NCBI RefSeq assembly: GCF_003967035.1
Contig: NZ_AP018560.1
Coordinates: forward strand, 1,511,001-1,575,000
DNA from: Aerosticca soli
GTDB taxonomy: Bacteria > Pseudomonadota > Gammaproteobacteria > Xanthomonadales > Rhodanobacteraceae
DNA: 64,000 bases
Direction: 5' to 3'
A model generated the notes under the pieces. It was given only the letters and a program-made list of their open reading frames with translations. It made no database searches and had not been told where the DNA came from. Both the position numbers and the translations under genes were made by a program. Shown piece by piece: positions 34,074-50,889 of the stretch (position 1 is the first letter of the stretch; every line of letters begins with the position of its first letter).

Positions 34074-35249
34074 TCATACGGCGTCCTCTTCCGCCTCCTC
34101 GAACAGTCTCAGGTACGGCTCGAAGCGAAACCGCCGGTTGCGTGCGTAACCGGTGATTTCGCGCAAAAGGCCGATGCCTTCTAGCCGGTTGACGATCTGG
34201 TGCGCGCCGGTGGCGGTGATGCCGAGCCAGTCGCGCACGATGGCGACGGTGACGATGGGATGGTCGAAGAGCCGGTCCATCACGCGTTGGCCATTGGCGG
34301 CGGCGCGACCCAGGTGCTCGGTGATGCGGGCGCGGTAGTCCTCGCGCATGCGCAGGATGGCGGCGGCGGTTTGCGTGGCCTCGCGGCTGACGGTGATGAC
34401 CCCGTCGAGAAAGAACAGCAGCCAGCTTTCCCAGTCGCCCTCATCGCGCACGGCTTGCAGGCGTTCGTAGTATTCGGCGCGGTGCTGCTTGAAGTAGTGC
34501 GACAGATACAGCACCGGCCGGCTGAGCAGGCCCTTTTCGGTCAGCAGAAAGGCAATCAGCAGCCGTCCGACGCGCCCGTTGCCGTCGAGGAAGGGGTGGA
34601 TGGTTTCGAACTGGGCGTGGGCCAGTCCCACCTGAATCAGCGGCGGCAAGCCGGCGCCGTGGTGCAGGAATGTTTCGAGATTGGAGAGGGCATCGGGTAC
34701 TTCATGCGGCGGTGGCGGCACGAAGGTGGCGGTCGCCGGCGTGCAGCCGGCCGGGCCGATCCAGTTCTGGCTGGTGCGCAGCTCGCCGGGTGTGAGGCGG
34801 CTGCCGCGCACGCCTTCCATCAGCACGGCATGGATCTCCCGGATGAGGCGCACCGACACCGGCAGTTCGGCCAGTCGCGCCAGGCCATGATTCATCGCCC
34901 GGACGTAATTGGCGACTTCGGTGACGTCCTTGGGCGTGTCGGGATCGAACAGTTGCGCTTCGGCGGCCAGCAGGTTTTGCAGCGAGCTTTGCGTGCCTTC
35001 GATCTGGCTGGAGAGCACTGCCTCCTTGCGCACGTACATGAAGACGAAAAGGTCGGGGTTGGGCAGGGTGAGTACGGCGCCATCCAGCCTGCCCAGGGCA
35101 TAGTCGGCCTCCGACAGCCGCTCGCGCAGGGCGCCGGACAGGTCCGGCGGCGGGTCGGGCGGCAACGGCGCGGGGATGAAGGCGCGGTAGCCGCCCGGCT
35201 GGCGAACATAGCGCCCGGCGCGATGGGGCTTGTTTTCACTTGTGTTCAT
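34074..35249 (-). CDS. Fic-domain protein with own inhibitory helix and winged-helix tail
   Basis: A 391-residue class II Fic protein. The inhibitory motif SxxxEG is at residues 80-85 (SSQIEG, Glu84), upstream of the catalytic core, and the active site reads HPFLDGNGRVGR with His218. This is the canonical AMPylation (adenylyl transfer) motif. The last ~70 residues look like a winged-helix DNA-binding domain (VAIVRDWLGITATGAHQIVN). Proteins of this build transfer AMP to targets when the inhibitory Glu is displaced. It sits between hsdM and hsdS on the same strand with gaps of 76 and 93 bp, so it belongs to the restriction operon. Confidence 0.9.
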   Translation of the reverse strand: MNTSENKPHRAGRYVRQPGGYRAFIPAPLPPDPPPDLSGALRERLSEADYALGRLDGAVLTLPNPDLFVFMYVRKEAVLSSQIEGTQSSLQNLLAAEAQLFDPDTPKDVTEVANYVRAMNHGLARLAELPVSVRLIREIHAVLMEGVRGSRLTPGELRTSQNWIGPAGCTPATATFVPPPPHEVPDALSNLETFLHHGAGLPPLIQVGLAHAQFETIHPFLDGNGRVGRLLIAFLLTEKGLLSRPVLYLSHYFKQHRAEYYERLQAVRDEGDWESWLLFFLDGVITVSREATQTAAAILRMREDYRARITEHLGRAAANGQRVMDRLFDHPIVTVAIVRDWLGITATGAHQIVNRLEGIGLLREITGYARNRRFRFEPYLRLFEEAEEDAV

Positions 35250-35325
35250 GAGGCGGACGATTGGCGTTCATGATTAACGCTGCGCTGATCATGGGCCAGT
35301 TTCGTGGCTGTATTCAACGCAACGT

Positions 35326-36927
<1,602 letters not shown>

Positions 36928-37036
36928 GGCGGTCCTGTCTTTTTGAATCATGGGCTAAAGCCTATGGTGGGTGCGCTGATGTCGTCCGACGGGATCGGCG
37001 ACAGTTGATGTCACGGGGCTTCGAGGCCCGCGCAGG

Positions 37037-37840
37037 TCAGGCGCGTCGCTGCGCCCAGCGGGCGATCAGTGCATGCAGGGCATCGAGGCCGTCGAACAGC
37101 GCGGCGGGGCCGGGCTGCAGGATGATCGGCGACTTGATCTCGTGCAGCTCGCCGTCGCGCACGGCCGGGATGGCGGACCAGCCGGGCCGCGCGGCGACGC
37201 GCTCGGGACGAAAGCGCTTGCCGCACCAGGAGCCGATGATGATGTCCGGCGCGCGGCGCACCACTTCACCTGTGTCGGCGAGGATGCGATCGCGCGCGAG
37301 CGGCGCGGCGGCGCACTCGGGGAAGACGTCCTCGCCGCCGGCGATGCGGATGAGTTCGGCGACCCAGCGGATGCCGACGATGATCGGCTCGTCCCATTCC
37401 TCGAAATACACCCTGGGGCGGCGCGGCAGCGCGGCGGCGGCCGCACGCACCGCGGCGATGTGCGCCTCGGCGCGGCGCGCGTAGGCCTCGGCGCCATCGC
37501 TGGCGCCGACCAGCGCACCCAGGCGGCGGATGTAGTCGAGGATGCCCTCGACGCTGCGGTGGTTGCTGATCCACACCTCCACGCCGGCGGCGACGAGCGC
37601 GCGGGCGATGTCGGCCTGGATGTCGGAAAAACCGATGGCGAGATTCGGTTCGAGGGCGAGGATCTCGTCGATCTTCGCGCTGGTGAAGGCGCTGACCTTG
37701 GGCTTTTCCCTGCGCGCCCGTGGCGGGCGCACGGTGAAACCGGAAATGCCGACGATGCGATGCTGCTCGCCGAGCGCGTAGAGCACCTCGGTCGGCTCTT
37801 CGGTGAGACAGACGATGCGCTGCGGTCCGCACGCGGTCAC
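37037..37840 (-). CDS. BtuF-like cobalamin-binding protein without signal peptide
   Basis: A 267-residue protein of the helical-backbone metal/cobalamin-binding fold (class III periplasmic-binding type): RIVCLTEEPTEVLYALGEQHRIVGISG, KIDEILALEPNLAIGFSDIQ and VYFEEWDEPIIVGIRWV (partial stretches). Relatives bind vitamin B12 for BtuCD. Unusually, no signal peptide or lipobox is visible at the GTG start (37840), and no btuC/btuD lies nearby, so a cytosolic corrinoid-binding role is as likely as transport. It follows yjbQ by 16 bp, in a run with pdxH. Confidence 0.72.
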   Translation of the reverse strand: MTACGPQRIVCLTEEPTEVLYALGEQHRIVGISGFTVRPPRARREKPKVSAFTSAKIDEILALEPNLAIGFSDIQADIARALVAAGVEVWISNHRSVEGILDYIRRLGALVGASDGAEAYARRAEAHIAAVRAAAAALPRRPRVYFEEWDEPIIVGIRWVAELIRIAGGEDVFPECAAAPLARDRILADTGEVVRRAPDIIIGSWCGKRFRPERVAARPGWSAIPAVRDGELHEIKSPIILQPGPAALFDGLDALHALIARWAQRRA

Positions 37841-37856
37841 GGCACGCCCCGGTGTT

Positions 37857-38300
37857 TCAATGACCGAGCACGGTCAGCGTGATCCTGCGCTGGTGCGGGT
37901 CGTGCCGGTGTTCCCAGAGGTAGATGCCCTGCCAGGTGCCGAGCCGCGGCTTGCCGCCGTGCACCGGCACGGTCAGGTCGACGCCGGTGAGGATGCTGCG
38001 CACGTGGGCGGGCATGTCGTCCGGGCCTTCGGCATCGTGGCGGAACAGCGGGTCGCCGTCGGGCACCGCCCGCGCGAACCAGCGCTCCAGATCGTCGCGC
38101 ACGGTGGGATCGGCGTTCTCGCCGATCAGCAACGAGCAGCTGGTGTGGGTGGTGAACACGTGGACGAGGCCGAGCCCCACCCCGCTCGCCGCCACCGCCT
38201 CGACGACCGGGGCCGTGATCTCGACCAGGCCGCGCCCGCGCGTGTGTACGGTGATGTCGCTCTGGGTGATGTGGCGCAACGGCAAGCCGCGGGTGCTCAT
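37857..38300 (-). CDS. yjbQ: YjbQ family protein (UPF0047)
   Basis: A 147-residue single-domain protein with the signature segments VHVFTTHTSCSLLIGENADP, HDAEGPDDMPAHVRS and GTWQGIYLWEHR. Relatives have weak secondary thiamine-phosphate synthase activity and may bind a metal through the conserved His residues; the true role is unsettled. The ATG overlaps the pdxH stop (ATGA). Confidence 0.9.
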   Translation of the reverse strand: MSTRGLPLRHITQSDITVHTRGRGLVEITAPVVEAVAASGVGLGLVHVFTTHTSCSLLIGENADPTVRDDLERWFARAVPDGDPLFRHDAEGPDDMPAHVRSILTGVDLTVPVHGGKPRLGTWQGIYLWEHRHDPHQRRITLTVLGH

Positions 38301-38884
38301 GGATAGAGCATCCGGCAGGTCCAGGTCTGCCCGTGGCGGCTCCAGCGCTGGCGTTCGTGCAGCCGGAATGCGGCGCCGTACCAGAACTCGACCATGTCCG
38401 GCTCCAGCACGTAACCGCCCCAGTGCGGCGGGCGCGGCACCGGACGCCCCTCGAACTCGCGCTCGTAGTGGGCCAGGCGCTGCTCGAACGCGGCGCGGTC
38501 GGGCAGCGTCTGCGACTGCAACGAGGCCCAGGCGCCGAGCTGGCTCAGTCGCGGCCGGGTGGCGAAATAGGCGTCCGATTCCTCCGCGGTCAGCTTGCGG
38601 GTGGAACCCTCGAAACGCACCTGCACGCCTTCGCGCAGATGCTTCCAGTGGAAGCACAACGCTGCCTGCGGATGCGCCTCGAGCTGCAGCGCCTTGTCGC
38701 TCTGGTAATTGGTGAAAAAACGCGGGCCGCGCTCGTCGATGCCCTTGAGCAGCACGATGCGCGAACTCACCCGGCCGCCGGCATCGGCGGTGGCGAGGTT
38801 CATCGCGTGGGGTTCGGGTTCACCGGCCGCTTCGGCTTCAGCCAGCAGCGACCTGAAGGTTTGCAGAATCTCGGAGTTCAGCAT
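38297..38884 (-). CDS. pdxH: Pyridoxamine 5'-phosphate oxidase
   Basis: A 195-residue FMN flavoprotein that makes PLP from pyridoxine/pyridoxamine 5'-phosphate. Visible: EPHAMNLATADAGGRVSSRIVLLKG (FMN-binding start, partial), RGPRFFTNYQSDKALQL, FHWKHLREGVQVRFEG and the C-terminal FRLHERQRW...RMLYP. The start MLNSEILQTFRSLLAEAEA is the first in-frame ATG with family likeness. It is divergent from the kinase gene 39 bp away. Confidence 0.95.
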   Translation of the reverse strand: MLNSEILQTFRSLLAEAEAAGEPEPHAMNLATADAGGRVSSRIVLLKGIDERGPRFFTNYQSDKALQLEAHPQAALCFHWKHLREGVQVRFEGSTRKLTAEESDAYFATRPRLSQLGAWASLQSQTLPDRAAFEQRLAHYEREFEGRPVPRPPHWGGYVLEPDMVEFWYGAAFRLHERQRWSRHGQTWTCRMLYP

Positions 38885-38923
38885 GACTCTTGCATCGCGG
38901 GCGCCACACGCCATCATGGCGCG

Positions 38924-39754
38924 ATGAACCAGGATGCTAGCACGCAGAACGAGGCCCTCGCCGGCCATCTGCTGGACCATTACGCCGGCCGCATCGCCCG
39001 CGCCCGCCGGCCCTACCTGCTGGGGCTTTCCGGCTTGCAAGGCAGCGGCAAGAGCACCCTCGCGCGGGTGATGAAGGCCACCGCCGAGGCGCGTGGTTGG
39101 CCGACCGAGGTGCTCGCTCTCGATGACTTCTACTACTCGCGCGGCGAGCGCGAGAGCCTCGCCCGCGAGGTGCATCCGCTGCTGCGCACGCGTGGCGTGC
39201 CGGGCACGCACGAGATCGAGCTCTTGCTTTCGGTGCTGGCCGCGCTGCCGCAGGCCTCGCCGCGGCTGCCGGTGAGCTGGCCGCGTTTCGACAAGGGACG
39301 CGATACGCGCGTGCCGCCCTCGCGCTGGCCGCGGGTGGTGCGGCCGCCGCGCCTGGTGATCCTGGAAGGCTGGGCGCTCGGCCTGAGGCCGCAGCTGCAG
39401 TCCGCGCTGGAGGCGCCAGTCAATGCGCTCGAGCGTGAGGAGGATGCCGACGGCCAGTGGCGGCGCTGGGTCAACCAGCAACTGCGCGCCTATCAGCCGT
39501 TGTGGCGCAAGCTCGACGCGCTGATCGTGCTGCAGGCGCCGGACTGGTCGGTGGTGCGGCGCTGGCGTGGCGAGGAGGAAGCTCGTCTGCGCGCCCGCGG
39601 CGCGCCGCTGGCCATGGACGAGGCGGCGCTGGCGCGATTCCTGGCCCATTTCGAGCGGCTGAGCCGGCATGCGCTGGCGACGCTGCCGGCGCTGGCCGAC
39701 AGCGTGGTGGAATACGACACCGAGCGCCGCGTCACCGGCTTGAGCCACGCCTGA
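38924..39754 (+). CDS. P-loop kinase, D-glycerate 3-kinase-like
   Basis: A 276-residue kinase with Walker A GLSGLQGSGKSTLA, LDDFYYSRGERESLAREVHP (substrate region), RFDKGRDTRVPPSRWPRV and LILEGW-type Walker B (VILEGWALG). This layout matches the plant/cyanobacterial glycerate 3-kinase (GLYK) and the YggC/uridine-kinase-like group; the substrate is an inference. The ATG at 38924 directly follows the divergent pdxH start region. It converges on the SDR gene with 59 bp between stops. Confidence 0.82.
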   Translation: MNQDASTQNEALAGHLLDHYAGRIARARRPYLLGLSGLQGSGKSTLARVMKATAEARGWPTEVLALDDFYYSRGERESLAREVHPLLRTRGVPGTHEIELLLSVLAALPQASPRLPVSWPRFDKGRDTRVPPSRWPRVVRPPRLVILEGWALGLRPQLQSALEAPVNALEREEDADGQWRRWVNQQLRAYQPLWRKLDALIVLQAPDWSVVRRWRGEEEARLRARGAPLAMDEAALARFLAHFERLSRHALATLPALADSVVEYDTERRVTGLSHA

Positions 39755-39813
39755 AGGCCGCGGCCAAGGACACCAAGCCGGCAAACGGCCGGCGCGAGGC
39801 ATCCAAAAGGCTT

Positions 39814-40674
39814 TTAGTCCGGTGCCAGCAGCGCTGCGTAGCCGGCACGGGCGTCCGGCCATCGCGGCGTCCAGCCGCTGGCACGCAGGCGCCGGTTGCT
39901 CAGCCGCTTGCTGCCCACGCCGGGCGGTGGCGCTCCTGGCGCGGGCGGCGGCACGCCGAGCAGTGCCGCCAGATGGTCGTACAGCGTCGCCAGCGGCAAC
40001 GGCGAATCGTCCGTGCCCACGTACAGCGGAGCCGTTTCGCGCCGGGCGAGCAGATGCGCCACCGCCGTCGCGGCATCCTCGACGTGGATGCGGTTGGCGA
40101 AATGCACGACTTCGCGCGGCACCCGTGCCTGCCCGCGCCGCAGCCGCTCGATGAGCTCGGTGCGACCCGGTCCGTACAGCCCCGCCAGCCGCAGCACCAC
40201 CGCGGGCAGCGGCTGCGCCTGCAGCCAGCGCTCGGCTTCCAGCAAGGCGGCGCCGGTGGCGGTGAGCGGCGCGGGCGGCGTGTCCTCGTCGACCCAGTCG
40301 TCGCCGTGCTCGCCGTACACCGCGCTCGAGGAGACGAACAGCACGCGCCCGAGTGCGCGGGTGTCGAGCCGGGCGATGAGCCCGCGCAAGCCGTCGACAT
40401 ACAGCGCGCGGTAGGCCGCCGCGGTGCGCTCGTCCGGGGCGGGTGCGTAGACCACGGCGGTGATGCTGCGCGGCAGCGGCCCGAGCGAGGCCGGCGCCGT
40501 CAAGTCGCCGCCGATCCAGCAGAGGCCGTCGTCGCCGTGCACTGGCGGATGGCGACGCAAGGCATAGACCTTGGCCCCGCGCTCGCGCAACAGCCGCCCC
40601 ACGCGCAGGCCCAAATCGCCGGCGCCGGCGATCAGCACGCGTTCGAGCGGCGCTTCGGTGCTGCTACATTGCAT
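39814..40674 (-). CDS. NAD(P)-dependent SDR-type epimerase/dehydratase
   Basis: A 286-residue extended SDR of the YeeZ/NAD-dependent epimerase-dehydratase kind: nucleotide-binding VLIAGAGDLGLRVGRLL, VLFVSSSAVYGEHGDDWVDE with the catalytic Tyr-region, and a C-terminal SNRRLRASGWTPRWP. The usual YxxxK is not obvious (the region reads TATGAALLEAE), so it may be a binding rather than catalytic member. Two ATGs are possible (40680 and 40674); the first overlaps the start codon of divergent aroK, so I take the second. Substrate unknown. Confidence 0.8.
   Translation of the reverse strand: MQCSSTEAPLERVLIAGAGDLGLRVGRLLRERGAKVYALRRHPPVHGDDGLCWIGGDLTAPASLGPLPRSITAVVYAPAPDERTAAAYRALYVDGLRGLIARLDTRALGRVLFVSSSAVYGEHGDDWVDEDTPPAPLTATGAALLEAERWLQAQPLPAVVLRLAGLYGPGRTELIERLRRGQARVPREVVHFANRIHVEDAATAVAHLLARRETAPLYVGTDDSPLPLATLYDHLAALLGVPPPAPGAPPPGVGSKRLSNRRLRASGWTPRWPDARAGYAALLAPD
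40665..40670 (+). promoter_or_regulatory. Candidate -10 box for a leaderless aroK transcript
   Basis: TACATT lies eight bases before the aroK ATG (40679), with no Shine-Dalgarno sequence between them. It falls inside the start region of the divergent SDR gene. The -35 is poor. Confidence 0.35.
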
Positions 40675-40678
40675 CGCC

Positions 40679-41217
40679 ATGAACCCTGCGCGAAACCTGT
40701 TTCTGATCGGGCCGACGGGTGCCGGCAAGACCACCGTGGGCCGCCGCCTGGCCGGCCATTATGGCCTGCCCTTCGTCGATCTCGACCAGGAGATCGAACG
40801 CCATTGCGGCGTGTCGGTGGCGACCATCTTCGAACTGGAAGGCGAAACCGGCTTCCGCCGGCGCGAGCGCGCCCTGCTCGACGCCTGCACCCAGCGCGCG
40901 CCCGTGGTGCTGGCCACCGGCGCCGGCGCGGTGCTGGACGCGGCCAACCGCCGGCATCTGGCCGAGCGCGGCTTCGTGCTGTGGCTCGACGTCGACGTGG
41001 AGCGGCAACTCGAACGGCTCGCCCACGACCGCCACCGGCCGCTGCTCGCCGCCGGCGACCGGCGTGCCAGGCTCGCGGCGATGGCCGAGGCGCGCACGCC
41101 GCTGTATCGCGAGACCGCCGACCTCGCGGTGGCCGCCGGTGAGGCCGATGTCGCCGCCACCGCCGCGCACTGCATCGAACTGCTCGAGCGCCATTGGCAG
41201 CGCGCATCCGTCGCGGC

Positions 41218-41221
<4 letters not shown>
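40679..41221 (+). CDS. aroK: Shikimate kinase
   Basis: A 180-residue P-loop kinase that phosphorylates shikimate in aromatic amino-acid synthesis. Walker [16 protein letters not shown], shikimate-binding DLDQEIE and FRRRE, the GAGAVLD motif and lid Arg in [11 protein letters not shown] are present. It overlaps aroB by four bases (ATGA), the usual aroK-aroB operon. Confidence 0.96.
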
Positions 41222-42309
<1,088 letters not shown>

Positions 42310-42327
42310 GCGTGGACGTCCGCACGC

Positions 42328-42333
42328 TACACT
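42328..42333 (+). promoter_or_regulatory. Candidate -10 box for a leaderless lpxB transcript
   Basis: TACACT lies seven bases before the lpxB ATG (42341), in the 31-bp gap after aroB. There is no Shine-Dalgarno sequence. The -35 is weak, and the gene could also be read through from aroB. Confidence 0.3.
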
Positions 42334-42340
42334 GCGCGCC

Positions 42341-43552
42341 ATGATCGCCGCCGTCCCCGCCTCGCCGCTCATCGCCCTGCTCGCCGGCGAGGATTCGGGC
42401 GACCAGCTCGGCGCCGACCTGATCCTCGCCCTGCGCGCGCGCCATCCGCATGCCCGTTTCGTCGGCATCGGCGGCGAACGCATGCGCCGCCAGGGCTTCG
42501 AGGCCTGGCACGACATCCGCGAACTCTCGCTGTTCGGTCTCGCCGAGGTGGTCGCCCACTTGCCGCGCTTGCTGCGCCTGCGCCGCGGGCTGGTCCAGCG
42601 CCTGCTTGAGGCGCGGCCGGCGGTGGTGGTCGGCATCGATGCACCGGACTTCAATCTCGGCGTTGAACGCCGGCTCAAGGCGCGCGGCCTGCGCACCGTG
42701 CATTACGTCAGTCCGTCGGTGTGGGCCTGGCGCGAGCGGCGCGTCGAGACCATCGGCCGCGCCGCCGACCGCGTGCTCTGCCTGTTCCCGATGGAGCCAC
42801 CGATCTATGCCCGTCACGGCGTGGATGCGCGGTTCGTCGGTCATCCGCTGGCCGACCGCTTTCCCGAACGTCCCGACCGCGCCGGCGCGCGCGCGGCGCT
42901 GAAGCTCGATGCCGAGGCGCCGGTGCTGGCCGTGTTGCCGGGCAGCCGGCGCAGCGAGCTCGCGCGACTGGGCACGCCCTTCCTCGACGCCGCCGCGCAG
43001 GTGGCCGGCGCGATACCGGGCCTGCAGGTGGTGATCCCGGCTGCCAACCCCGGCCTGGAGGCCGAGCTCGCCGCGCGCCTGACCGCCTGGCCGGCGACGC
43101 TGCCGGCACCGCGCCTGCTCGGCGGGCAGGCGCACGCCGCGCTCGCCGCCGCCGATGTCGCCCTGCTCGCCTCCGGCACTGCCACGCTCGAGGCCATGCT
43201 GGCCAAGCGGCCGATGGTGGTCGGCTACAAGGTGTCGCCGCTCAGCTATCGCCTGGCACGGCTGCTGCGTCTGCTCAAGACCGACATCTACGCCCTGCCC
43301 AATATCCTCGCCCGCACGACCGGCCTCGCCGAGCAGCCGCTGGTGCCCGAGCTGATGCAGGACGACTGCACCGCCGCGCGCCTGGCCAAGGCGCTGCTGC
43401 TGCTGTTTCGCGACGCCCCGCGACGGGCGCGGATCGCCGCGGTTTTCGGCCGCCTGCACGAAAGCCTGCGTGCCCCCGGTGACGCCAACGCCGCGGCGGC
43501 CGCCGCGGCCGCGATCGACGAATGTCTGGAGATGCCCCGTGCTGTTCGATGA
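42341..43552 (+). CDS. lpxB: Lipid-A-disaccharide synthase
   Basis: A 403-residue GT19 glycosyltransferase that joins UDP-2,3-diacylglucosamine and lipid X at the inner membrane. Visible: [75 protein letters not shown], and [20 protein letters not shown] (diagnostic). Other lpx genes are not in the window. It overlaps rnhB by 14 bases. Confidence 0.96.
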   Translation: MIAAVPASPLIALLAGEDSGDQLGADLILALRARHPHARFVGIGGERMRRQGFEAWHDIRELSLFGLAEVVAHLPRLLRLRRGLVQRLLEARPAVVVGIDAPDFNLGVERRLKARGLRTVHYVSPSVWAWRERRVETIGRAADRVLCLFPMEPPIYARHGVDARFVGHPLADRFPERPDRAGARAALKLDAEAPVLAVLPGSRRSELARLGTPFLDAAAQVAGAIPGLQVVIPAANPGLEAELAARLTAWPATLPAPRLLGGQAHAALAAADVALLASGTATLEAMLAKRPMVVGYKVSPLSYRLARLLRLLKTDIYALPNILARTTGLAEQPLVPELMQDDCTAARLAKALLLLFRDAPRRARIAAVFGRLHESLRAPGDANAAAAAAAAIDECLEMPRAVR

Positions 43553-44213
43553 CGATTCCGCCGACCTGCTCGCCCCTGCCGCTGTCACGCCGGCCAAGGC
43601 GCGTCGCGGCCGCCGGCCGTGGCGCAAGCCCGAGCTGCTGCAGGCCGGTGTCGACGAGGCCGGCCGCGGGCCGCTGGCCGGACCGCTCGCGGTGGCGGCG
43701 GTGATCCTCGATCCGCGCCGGCCGATCCGCGGGCTGGACGATTCCAAGCAGCTCACCCCGGAACGGCGCGAAGTGCTCTATGCGCGCATCGTCGAGCGGG
43801 CGCTCGCCTGGCACGTGGTGCTGGTCGAGGTCGAGGAGATCGATCGCGTCAACATCTTCCAGGCGACCATGCTCGGCATGTGCCGGGCCCTGGCCGGGCT
43901 CGCGGTCGCGCCCCACGAGGCATTGATCGACGGCAACCAGCTGCCGCGCGCCCTGCCCTGCCCGGGCGTGGCGATCGTCGACGGCGACGCCCTGGAACCG
44001 GCGATCAGCGCCGCCTCGATCCTGGCCAAGGTCACCCGCGACCGGGTGATGTGCGAGCTCGACCGCCTGTACCCGGGCTACGGGTTCGCCGCGCACAAGG
44101 GCTATTCGACGCCGCAGCACCTGGCCGCGCTGCAGACGCTGGGGCCGTGTGTGCTGCACCGGCGCTCCTTCGCCCCGGTACGCGAGCGCCTGGACACCCA
44201 TCCGCTGTTCTGA
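43539..44213 (+). CDS. rnhB: Ribonuclease HII
   Basis: A 224-residue enzyme that nicks RNA-DNA hybrids and removes misincorporated ribonucleotides. Catalytic residues: Asp-Glu in [13 protein letters not shown], Asp in LIDGNQLP, Asp in VTRDRVM; also [15 protein letters not shown] use the GTG at 43539, with GGAG seven bases upstream inside lpxB. This gives an Asp-rich then Arg/Lys-rich N-terminal extension of about 30 residues before the core. No ATG precedes the core downstream. lpxB-rnhB-dnaE is a conserved order, here with mntH inserted between rnhB and dnaE. Confidence 0.94.
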   Translation: MLFDDDSADLLAPAAVTPAKARRGRRPWRKPELLQAGVDEAGRGPLAGPLAVAAVILDPRRPIRGLDDSKQLTPERREVLYARIVERALAWHVVLVEVEEIDRVNIFQATMLGMCRALAGLAVAPHEALIDGNQLPRALPCPGVAIVDGDALEPAISAASILAKVTRDRVMCELDRLYPGYGFAAHKGYSTPQHLAALQTLGPCVLHRRSFAPVRERLDTHPLF

Positions 44214-44396
44214 AGGCCGGCGCCGCCCCGCGCCGCGGCCCTTTTCTGCGGCTTTCCGCCGCCGCGGCCGAACGGCCCGGGGTGGGCGCACCGCCTTGAG
44301 TTTTCACGCCCAAGCCATCAGTTGACACCGCCGGGCGCGCCAGGCGAAGGCCGGGGCCTGGCCGATTCCATGCCGCGCATTCACGCCCGCTATGGG

Positions 44397-45725
44397 ATGG
44401 ATAGCCGCAATCGCTTGGACAAACGACCGGCCGCGCGCGTGAATAGCCCGGTGACCACCCTCATCGAAACGATCTATCGCATGCATCCGCGGCATCAGCC
44501 GATGGCGCGGGCCGCGCTGCGCCGCCTGATCGGCCCGGGCCTGCTGGTCGCCGTGGGCTATGTCGACCCGGGCAACTGGGCGACCGAGATCGCCGCCGGC
44601 TCGGCCTATGGCTATGCGCTGCTCGGCGTGGTGTTCCTGGCCAGCGCGCTCGGACTGCTGTTCCAGAACATGGCCGCCCGGCTCGGCGTCGCCACCGGCG
44701 AGGATCTGGCCCGCCTGAGCGCGCGGCTGCTGCCGCGTCCGCTCGCCCGGCTGTGCTGGCTGGCCGCCGAGGCGGCGATCCTCGCCACGGCGCTGGCCGA
44801 GCTCATCGGCGGCGCGCTCGCGCTGGAACTGTTGTTCGGCCTGCCGCTGGTACTCGGCGTCACCGTGGCCGCCGCCGGCACGCTGCTGGTGATGGCGATG
44901 TCGCAGGCTTTCCAGCGCCTGCACGAGCGCGTGGTCGGCGTGCTGATGGCGGTGGTCGCGCTGGCCTTCGGCTATCTGTTGACCCGCGCCCATCCGGAGC
45001 CGGCCGAAATCTGGCACGGCATGGCCGCCGGCCGACGCCTGTTCGGCGATCACGACATGCTGGCGCTGTCGCTCGGCATCCTGGGCGCCACGATCATGCC
45101 GCACAACCTGTACCTGCATTCGGGGCTGGTTGCCGAACGCTGCGCCGGCATGGACGCGGCCGAGCGCCACCGCGCGCTGCACGTGGTCGAGACCGACACC
45201 GGCGTCTCGCTGCTGCTGGCGACGCTGGCCAATGCCGCGATCCTGATCGTCGCCGCCGCCTCGCTCAACCATCTGGGACGGCCGATCGGCAGCCTGGCCG
45301 AGGCGTACCACGCGCTGGGCGCGCAACTCGGGCCGCTCGCCGCGATCGTGTTCGCGGTGGCGCTGTATGCCGCCGGACAAAGCTCGGCGATCACCGGCGT
45401 GCTCACCGGCCGGCTGCTGAGCCGGGGCTTCCGCGGCCGCGAAAGCCGGCTGTGGCTGCGCGGCATCGCCACCCGGCTGGCCGCGGTCTGCCTGGCCATC
45501 GGCCTGTTCGAGCTCGTCCCGCAGGCAGGTCCCGACCGCCTGCTGGTGCTCAGCCAGTGCGCGCTGGGTCTGGCACTGCCGTTCGCGCTGTTGCCGATGC
45601 TGCTGATCGCGCACCGCCATCCGCGGCTCGGCCGGCGGGCCTTCAGCCCTGCGTTCATGCTCTGCGCCGTGCTCGGCACCGCGCTGGTGCTGGCGCTGGA
45701 TGCCTACCTGCTGATCGGCGGCTGA
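44397..45725 (+). CDS. mntH: Nramp-family divalent metal transporter
   Basis: A protein of about 442 residues with 11 membrane helices that imports Mn2+ (and Fe2+) with protons. The metal-binding motifs are intact: DPGNWATEIAAGSAYGY in helix 1 and MPHNLYLHSGLV in helix 6. The start is uncertain: ATG 44397 (used), GTG near 44439 and ATG 44481 all precede the first helix, and none has a strong ribosome site. The 183-bp gap upstream of it is GC-rich with no recognisable yybP-ykoY riboswitch or MntR site. The usual rnhB-dnaE neighbours are split by this gene. Confidence 0.88.
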   Translation: MDSRNRLDKRPAARVNSPVTTLIETIYRMHPRHQPMARAALRRLIGPGLLVAVGYVDPGNWATEIAAGSAYGYALLGVVFLASALGLLFQNMAARLGVATGEDLARLSARLLPRPLARLCWLAAEAAILATALAELIGGALALELLFGLPLVLGVTVAAAGTLLVMAMSQAFQRLHERVVGVLMAVVALAFGYLLTRAHPEPAEIWHGMAAGRRLFGDHDMLALSLGILGATIMPHNLYLHSGLVAERCAGMDAAERHRALHVVETDTGVSLLLATLANAAILIVAAASLNHLGRPIGSLAEAYHALGAQLGPLAAIVFAVALYAAGQSSAITGVLTGRLLSRGFRGRESRLWLRGIATRLAAVCLAIGLFELVPQAGPDRLLVLSQCALGLALPFALLPMLLIAHRHPRLGRRAFSPAFMLCAVLGTALVLALDAYLLIGG

Positions 45726-45793
45726 GCGCCTGTCAAGCTTGTGGCACCGGGCGGCGGCGCGTAGCCTTCCGCGTTCGCGTCCCAAGCCCGCCC

Positions 45794-49366
<3,573 letters not shown>

Positions 49367-49405
49367 CACGCCAACCGCGCGAAGGCGGCCGTATCGAGCC
49401 GGGAC

Positions 49406-50848
<1,443 letters not shown>

Positions 50849-50889
50849 CTATGAGGCGGCGATCGCCGGCCAGCCAAAGCCCGCAGGGT

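Noticed and set aside
44322-44350. TTGACA upstream of mntH as a -35 box
   Set aside because: No acceptable -10 at 16-18 bases (the region is GC-rich), so a promoter cannot be supported.
44214-44396. Manganese riboswitch before the Nramp gene
   Set aside because: I looked for the conserved yybP-ykoY core and paired stems and did not find them; only generic GC-rich hairpins are present.
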